A stretch of DNA of 64,000 nt, from assembly GCF_003427025.1 (NCBI RefSeq), contig NZ_QVAI01000018.1:62001-126000 (forward strand), in the 5' to 3' direction. Below the pieces are notes generated by a model that searched no databases, was not told the DNA's origin, and worked only from the letters and a program-made list of their open reading frames with translations. A program made the translations under genes and the position numbers. Position 1 is the first letter of the stretch. Every line of letters begins with the position of its first letter. This DNA is from Jiangella endophytica (GTDB lineage: Bacteria > Actinomycetota > Actinomycetes > Jiangellales > Jiangellaceae). Positions 59,749 through 64,000 of this stretch are shown in pieces.

Positions 59749-60282
59749 ATGAGCGAACAGCCGCCTCCGCACATCGCCCGGCTGATTCCCCGGCTCGAGC
59801 TGACCGGGACGGAGCGGATCTTGGAACTGGGCGCCGCCCCTGGCGTCGCGGTCGCGGCCATCGGCCCGCAGCTCACGGGTGACGGGCACCTCACGGCGCT
59901 GGACCGGTCCGCCGTCGGCGTGCGGCGGATCCGCGAGCGCAACCGGGCCCTGGTCGACGCCGGGCGGGTGAGCGTCGTGGAGCAGGACCTGACGACGCTC
60001 GCACCGGAACCGCCCGGCCGGTTCGACCTGATCTTCGCGTCGAACGTCAACGTGTTCTGGACGCATCCGCGCAAGGCCAACGTCGACGTTCTCGCCGCGC
60101 TGCTGGCGCCGGGCGGCCGGCTGCGCCTGTTCTACGGCTACGGGCCGGGCGACGGCGCCGGCAGCGGTCGCGACACCGGGTCGCTCGTCGCCGCGACGCT
60201 CCACGACTGCGCGGCGCTGACCACCGTCACCGTCGACGACGCAGGACCGACCCTGCAGGTCAGCGCCGCACAGAAGGGCTAG
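59749..60282 (+). CDS. Class I SAM-dependent methyltransferase, small
   Basis: A 177-residue protein. Motif I reads ERILELGAAPGVAVAAIGPQ, with GAAPG in place of the common GxGxG. It continues LTALDRSAVGVRRIRERNRA, FDLIFASNVNVFWTHPRKAN and LLAPGGRLRLFYGYGPG. The substrate is unknown. It is convergent with the phosphodiesterase gene, and the two stop codons share the palindrome CTAG (4-bp overlap). Confidence 0.9.
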   Translation: MSEQPPPHIARLIPRLELTGTERILELGAAPGVAVAAIGPQLTGDGHLTALDRSAVGVRRIRERNRALVDAGRVSVVEQDLTTLAPEPPGRFDLIFASNVNVFWTHPRKANVDVLAALLAPGGRLRLFYGYGPGDGAGSGRDTGSLVAATLHDCAALTTVTVDDAGPTLQVSAAQKG

Positions 60283-61124
60283 GGCGCGGACAGGAACTCG
60301 TCCAGGCCGGCGAGGTCGTCGGTGTTGAGGTGGTCGACTCCGGCGGCGAGCAGCTCGGCCCAGATCGCGTCGCGGGCCGGGCCGGGTGTGTCCGGCGTCG
60401 CCCAGAAGCGGACGCGGTAGCCGGCGGCGTGCGCGGTCGCGACGATCTGCCGCAGTTCGGCCCGCTCGGCCTCCGGGATCGGCCCGACGCCGCGCCAGGT
60501 GAAGTGGTTGCCCCAGTTGTCGCTCACCAGCGGCATGAAGCCGGCCGGCAGCCCGCTGGTGAGGTCACCGAGCCGGCCGTCGTACCCGGCGAACCGCAGC
60601 CGCTGCGCGAGCATCGTCTCGCGCGGGCGGTCGCCGCTGATCACCGCGGTGACCGCGCCCTCGCGCGCCCGGCCGCCGGTGTGACGCGTCATGATGTCCT
60701 GGTAGCGGCGCAGCACGGCGTCGATCTCCGCGTACGTCGCCTCGCCGGTGTTCTTGATGTCGATGAGCAGCTGCAGCGAGCCGTCCCACCCCGGATACAC
60801 CGAACCGCCGTTGGCGTGGACGATGTCGCGCAGCGGGTCCAGGTACAGCGACTGCAGGGTCCGGCCGGGCTCGACCTCCCAGACGTCGTGCGCGACCAGC
60901 AGCTCGCCGTCGACAAGCCAGACGTCGGCCTCGACGCTGGTGAAACCATGGTCCAGCGCGTCGAGGAGCGGTCGCTCGTGCTCGTAGTCGTTGTGGGCGT
61001 GGGCGGCGTCGTGGGGACCGCTGAGGCCGTGCGCGGCGGCCGTGACGGCGACGCCGAGGGCAGCTGCCAGCGGGACCGCCACGACGGCGCGGACGATTCG
61101 ACGGAAACGGGTCCGATCGCTCAT
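60279..61124 (-). CDS. Secreted GDPD/PI-PLC-fold phosphodiesterase-like protein
   Basis: A 281-residue exported protein. It has a signal peptide (AVVAVPLAAALGVAVTAAAHG), then AHNDYEHERPLLDALDHGF with catalytic His/Asn, SVEADVWLVDGELLVAHD (metal Glu-Asp and second His), LLIDIKNTGEATYAE (Asp/Lys) and RFWATPDTPGPARDAIW near the end. The TIM-barrel phosphodiesterase core is intact. This clade (AIM6-like, AHNDYEH start) is less studied than GlpQ; substrates may be extracellular glycerophosphodiesters. The ATG at 61124 is the better start. Confidence 0.87.
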   Translation of the reverse strand: MSDRTRFRRIVRAVVAVPLAAALGVAVTAAAHGLSGPHDAAHAHNDYEHERPLLDALDHGFTSVEADVWLVDGELLVAHDVWEVEPGRTLQSLYLDPLRDIVHANGGSVYPGWDGSLQLLIDIKNTGEATYAEIDAVLRRYQDIMTRHTGGRAREGAVTAVISGDRPRETMLAQRLRFAGYDGRLGDLTSGLPAGFMPLVSDNWGNHFTWRGVGPIPEAERAELRQIVATAHAAGYRVRFWATPDTPGPARDAIWAELLAAGVDHLNTDDLAGLDEFLSAP

Positions 61125-61199
61125 GACCCTTACCGTCGGGGCGATTGACAACGAGTCAATGTCCGGTTCGCGACCGCCGGACGACCACTGCGCGAACGG

Positions 61200-61880
61200 T
61201 TACGTCCGGTTGGTGTCGGAGTCGACGGAGAACTCGACGGCGTCCCAGTCGCCGTAGTCGTCGAAGCCGATGAACTGGGCGTCGACGGAGTCGCCGGCTG
61301 CCAGCTCGGTCGCGGACGTCGTCAGCGTCGAGACCTCTTCGCCCTGGTAGAGGACGGTCGCCGTCCAGGAGACGTAGTCGACGGCGTCGTCGCCGGTGTT
61401 CGTCACCGTGGCCCGGACCTCGAAGTCGCCGGCGAAGTCGCGGAGCACCTGCACGTCGGTGAACGTGAAGGCGCCGTCGGTGAACTCGCCCGCGAACGGC
61501 GTCGGCTCGGACTCCGCCTGCGGCTCCTCGTCCGGCGGCTCCGTCTCGCGGGAGTCCAGCTCGGCGCGGGCTTCGTCGAGCCGCCGCTTGAGGTCGTCGC
61601 GCTGCTGCTCGACCGCTTCGAGGCGGTCGCGCAACTGCTCCAGGTCGTCGCTGTTCTCGTCGTCGCTGTTCTCGTCGTCGCCGGTCTCCCGTGGCTCCGA
61701 GGTCTCCTGCGCGACGGGGCCGGACTCGTCGTCGTCGAGGTTCATGCCCACGGCGACCCCGGCGCCGCCGCCCGCGAGCAGCGCGAGCACGGCCACCACC
61801 GGCCACACCCATCGGCGACGGGGCGCGGCCGGCGGCGGTGGAGGCGGCGGCGGAGCCGGCGGCAGGGGCTGGAAGCTCAT
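61200..61880 (-). CDS. Anchored protein with coiled coil and FxLYD/DUF4352-like extracellular domain
   Basis: A 226-residue protein. It begins with a poly-Pro cytoplasmic head, one membrane helix (VWPVVAVLALLAGGGAGVAV), an acidic linker, and a coiled coil (about 78-110: EQLRDRLEAVEQQRDDLKRR). The C-terminal beta domain (about 130-226) reads FTFTDVQVLRDFAGDFEVRA and VDYVSWTATVLYQGEEVSTL, typical of small Ig-like FxLYD folds. Its gene starts 12 bp after the AztD-like gene, so they may form an operon under the palindromic operator. Confidence 0.8.
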   Translation of the reverse strand: MSFQPLPPAPPPPPPPPAAPRRRWVWPVVAVLALLAGGGAGVAVGMNLDDDESGPVAQETSEPRETGDDENSDDENSDDLEQLRDRLEAVEQQRDDLKRRLDEARAELDSRETEPPDEEPQAESEPTPFAGEFTDGAFTFTDVQVLRDFAGDFEVRATVTNTGDDAVDYVSWTATVLYQGEEVSTLTTSATELAAGDSVDAQFIGFDDYGDWDAVEFSVDSDTNRT

Positions 61881-61892
61881 CGGCGCAGAATG

Positions 61893-63125
61893 TTACTCCT
61901 TCGCACCGGTCATTTCGTTGGGGACCTGCGGCAATGGTGCCGACGAGACGACGGCTCCGGCCGCGAGATCGACGGCGTGCAACTCGCTCGCCGCGGGGTC
62001 GGTGACGTAGGCGATGTCGCCGTCGACGACGATGGCCGGCCGCGGCTGCTGCCAGTCCAGCGGCTCGGTCCAGGCGCCGATCACCGGGATCGTGCCGGTG
62101 ACCTGCGCCGTCACCGGGTCGATGACGTGGATGGCGCCGTCGGTTCCGAGCACCAGCGCCTCGCCCTGCGGGCCGCGGGCGAGCGAGCGGAACGTGTAGC
62201 TGACACCGAGGTCGACGAGTCGGAGCGTGTTCGTCGCGGTGTCGATCAGCGACACCCGCTCGGGCCGTTCCAGCTCGGCTTCGGGGTCGACCTTGTAGTC
62301 GCCGAGGACGACGGCGGACTCGTCGGAACCGGCCTGGTTGCCGATGCGGCCGTACGCGTCGGGGCTGGCGATCTTCGTGAACGCGCCGTCGCGGTAGATG
62401 AGGACGCCGTTCTCGCACCCGACGACGATGGTCTCGTCGTCGGCGACCGCTTCGCCGTGCACGCCTGGACAGTCCTCGCTGCGGGCGATCTCGGCGCGGT
62501 CCGCGTCCAGCACCTTGGCGCCGGTGCGGGTCGTCTCGTCGCCGAGCGTGACCAGCAACTCGTCGTTCGCCAGCTGCACGGCGACCCCGTGGTGCGCCTC
62601 GTCCGCCATGACCACCTCGGTCTCCGGCGCGCCGTCGGCGAGCTCGTCGGCCTGGAACAACTCGATGCGCCCGGAACCGTCGCTGAACAGCACCGTCGTG
62701 CCGGCGTGACGGACGACGTGGCCGGGGTGGTCGGCCTCGAACTCGACGTCGGCGAACTCGGGGTCGCCGACGTAGTGGTGCTCGTGGTCGCCGTGCGCGC
62801 TGCTCCACGCGCCGGCGTCGAGGACGCGGAACGCGTCGCCCGCGGAGACCATGACGTGCCGGCCGTCGCCCGCCGGGTTGACCCGCGTGAAGCCGTCCAG
62901 CTCGAACGTCTCGACGACCTCCAGCGACTCGCCGTCGATGACCATCAGGCCGCCGTCGTACGTCGCGACCAGCCGCGTCTCGGCCTCCTGGACCTCCTGC
63001 GCGCCGTCGTCCCGCGGCGACGAGGTGCTCTCACTTCGGACCGGGGAACCGTCGTCGCCGCAGGCGGTGAGGAGGAGCGCGGACAGGGCGAGCGTGGCGG
63101 TGGCGGCGATGCGTGGTGGGGTCAT
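61893..63125 (-). CDS. aztD: AztD-like zinc metallochaperone lipoprotein
   Basis: A 410-residue lipoprotein. The lipobox is LLLTAC (Cys about residue 21), followed by a Ser-rich linker and a beta-propeller of about seven repeats (LVATYDGGLMVIDGESLEVV, FRVLDAGAWSSAHG and others). The His-rich patch SAHGDHEHHYVGDPEFADVE then EADHPGHV matches the metal-binding motif of AztD, the chaperone that hands Zn(II) to the AztC binding protein. No aztABC transporter genes are in the window, so it may serve one encoded elsewhere. The ATG at 63125 is preferred; one at 63137 would almost touch the operator. Confidence 0.82.
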   Translation of the reverse strand: MTPPRIAATATLALSALLLTACGDDGSPVRSESTSSPRDDGAQEVQEAETRLVATYDGGLMVIDGESLEVVETFELDGFTRVNPAGDGRHVMVSAGDAFRVLDAGAWSSAHGDHEHHYVGDPEFADVEFEADHPGHVVRHAGTTVLFSDGSGRIELFQADELADGAPETEVVMADEAHHGVAVQLANDELLVTLGDETTRTGAKVLDADRAEIARSEDCPGVHGEAVADDETIVVGCENGVLIYRDGAFTKIASPDAYGRIGNQAGSDESAVVLGDYKVDPEAELERPERVSLIDTATNTLRLVDLGVSYTFRSLARGPQGEALVLGTDGAIHVIDPVTAQVTGTIPVIGAWTEPLDWQQPRPAIVVDGDIAYVTDPAASELHAVDLAAGAVVSSAPLPQVPNEMTGAKE

Positions 63126-63138
63126 GACTCGGACCATA

Positions 63139-63157
63139 TTCGAGAACGGTTCTCAAA
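63139..63157. promoter_or_regulatory. Palindromic operator, Zur-like
   Basis: TTCGAGAACGGTTCTCAAA contains perfect 6-bp arms GAGAAC and GTTCTC around one central base, with outer TT/AA also complementary. Size and 1-bp centre fit Fur/Zur-type sites, and the actinobacterial Zur consensus (TGAAAATGATTTTCA-like) is a partial match. It lies 13 bp upstream of the AztD-like start, where zinc-loaded Zur would repress. Confidence 0.6.
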
Positions 63158-63246
63158 CTCAAGTCGGCTCGGGTGGGTTCGGCGATCGTTCCGGACTAGG
63201 CTCTGCGGCACACACGATCGTCCGTTCCACGCTGCGAGGAGTACCG

Positions 63247-64000
63247 GTGGCGAAGCGCCGTCAGGCAGGCCGGCGGGCGGCGAGCCGATCCGAGAGCGAC
63301 CCGCCCGGCCCACTGCCCGACGAGGGTGCGGGCGAGGAGCCCGAGACTGAAGCGCCGGTCGACGGCGGTCGCACGGGCAGGCGGGGCGGGCGCGCGGCGG
63401 GACGCACCGCGGATCGCGTCACCGGGCCGGCCGGCGGAGGCCCGCTCGGCGACGACGTCGCCCAGCCGTCCGGGGGTCGTGGTGCCCGGCGACCCGGAGA
63501 TGGCGGCGGCGAAGACGGCGGAGACGGCGGCGATCCGGTCGGTGGCCGGTCGGGCCGGCGCTCCACGGGCCGCCGCGGCGATGCGGCGCGCGACGACTCG
63601 GCCGCGGGGCGAGTAGGCCAACGGCCCACAGGCGGCGGGCCGGCAGGCGGCGGGCTGCTCGGCGACGACACGAGCGGCGGTACAGCGAGCGGCGCCGACA
63701 CGACCGGGCGACTCACCGACCCGGCAGCCGCCGCGGGACGAGCCGGCCGCCGCGCTGCCAGTCGCGGCGAACCGACCGGCGACGGCAGCGGCAGCGGCAG
63801 CGGCAGCGGGGCGGCGGGCGATGCGCCCGCGCAGGTCCCCGACTCGGCGGCCGCGCGGGCGGCAGCCGCGGGCCGGGCGGCCGAGCGGTTCGCGGCCGGG
63901 CGGCGGGCGGCGCGTCCTCCGGGACCAGCGGCCGAGACCGCCGCGCCCGACCACACGGCGTCCTTCACCCAGCCGATCGCACCCGGCCGAGCCGACCCGT
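63247..64000 (+). CDS. N-terminal part of an Arg/Gly/Ala-rich protein, cut by the window edge
   Basis: The GTG at 63247 follows a perfect GAGGAG site. The frame then stays open for 251 codons to the right edge. The visible part is low-complexity and disordered: AKRRQAGRRAASRSESDPPG at the start, many RGG/GRR and GGxGG runs, a (GS)n run near residue 185, and Ala/Arg helices near 205-230. No domain is visible yet. Such basic, disordered N-termini precede membrane or wall domains in several actinobacterial envelope proteins. The identity depends on sequence beyond the window. Confidence 0.7.
   Translation, partial: MAKRRQAGRRAASRSESDPPGPLPDEGAGEEPETEAPVDGGRTGRRGGRAAGRTADRVTGPAGGGPLGDDVAQPSGGRGARRPGDGGGEDGGDGGDPVGGRSGRRSTGRRGDAARDDSAAGRVGQRPTGGGPAGGGLLGDDTSGGTASGADTTGRLTDPAAAAGRAGRRAASRGEPTGDGSGSGSGSGAAGDAPAQVPDSAAARAAAAGRAAERFAAGRRAARPPGPAAETAAPDHTASFTQPIAPGRADP

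Overview
This 64 kb window is very GC-rich (above 70 percent by eye) and densely coded. GTG starts and ATGA/GTGA stop-start overlaps are frequent. Its gene content is typical of a high-GC actinomycete: NucS mismatch endonuclease, an imuA'-imuB-dnaE2 mutasome behind a LexA box, deazaflavin(F420)-type nitroreductase, a SigE-family ECF sigma factor, class F sortase, group II truncated haemoglobin and EttA next to an SSB paralogue. The genus cannot be fixed from the sequence; a non-mycolate soil-type actinobacterium is the best guess.

Layout. 0-3.5 kb: a MacAB-like export operon (lipoprotein end, HlyD-type adaptor, ATPase, FtsX-type permease). 3.5-7.5 kb, minus strand: zinc-ribbon protein, class F sortase coupled to a Thr-Pro-stalk secreted protein, secreted HNH nuclease, and a two-module 3-hydroxyacyl-CoA dehydrogenase. 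7.6-11.7 kb: a siderophore uptake operon (ATPase, lipoprotein, double-length permease) behind a near-consensus DtxR/IdeR iron box. 11.6-18.5 kb: F420-type nitroreductase, ECF sigma factor with a membrane propeller protein, PepSY protein with an Asp-rich tail, a MarR/RidA divergent pair sharing a duplicated operator, and an OmpR-type two-component system. 18.6-22.3 kb: histidine phosphatase, a stand-alone mraY, and lpd. 22.3-24.5 kb: a WXG-like small protein coupled to a 640-residue unknown.

24.5-34.3 kb is a mutation-control region: nucS, two small coiled-coil membrane proteins, an alpha/beta-hydrolase fused to an APH-type kinase, then dnaE2, imuB and imuA' in one minus-strand operon starting at a perfect SOS box. 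34.9-40.9 kb: GNAT, S9 peptidase, MscS channel, Pro/Gln-rich membrane protein, OsmC, truncated haemoglobin. 41-49 kb resembles, from memory, the Mycobacterium tuberculosis Rv2470-Rv2478c block (glbO, aglA, thioesterase, ettA, ssb), with a decayed VapBC-type toxin-antitoxin pair inserted. 49.5-53 kb: two coupled dynamin-like GTPases.

53-64 kb: PEBP-like protein, methyltransferase, Nudix hydrolase, YbaK deacylase and tRNA-Arg(TCT). Directly 3' of the tRNA lies the broken C-terminal end of a tyrosine integrase, followed by less GC-rich cargo (DinB-like and VOC proteins): the scar of an integrated element. Then come an RmlD-like reductase, small membrane proteins, a second methyltransferase, a GDPD-like phosphodiesterase, and an AztD-like zinc chaperone behind a palindromic operator. 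The final gene runs off the right edge. The most unusual items are the hydrolase-kinase fusion, the orphan mraY, the WXG-like/640-residue pair, the repeat-extended ImuA' and the AztD operator.
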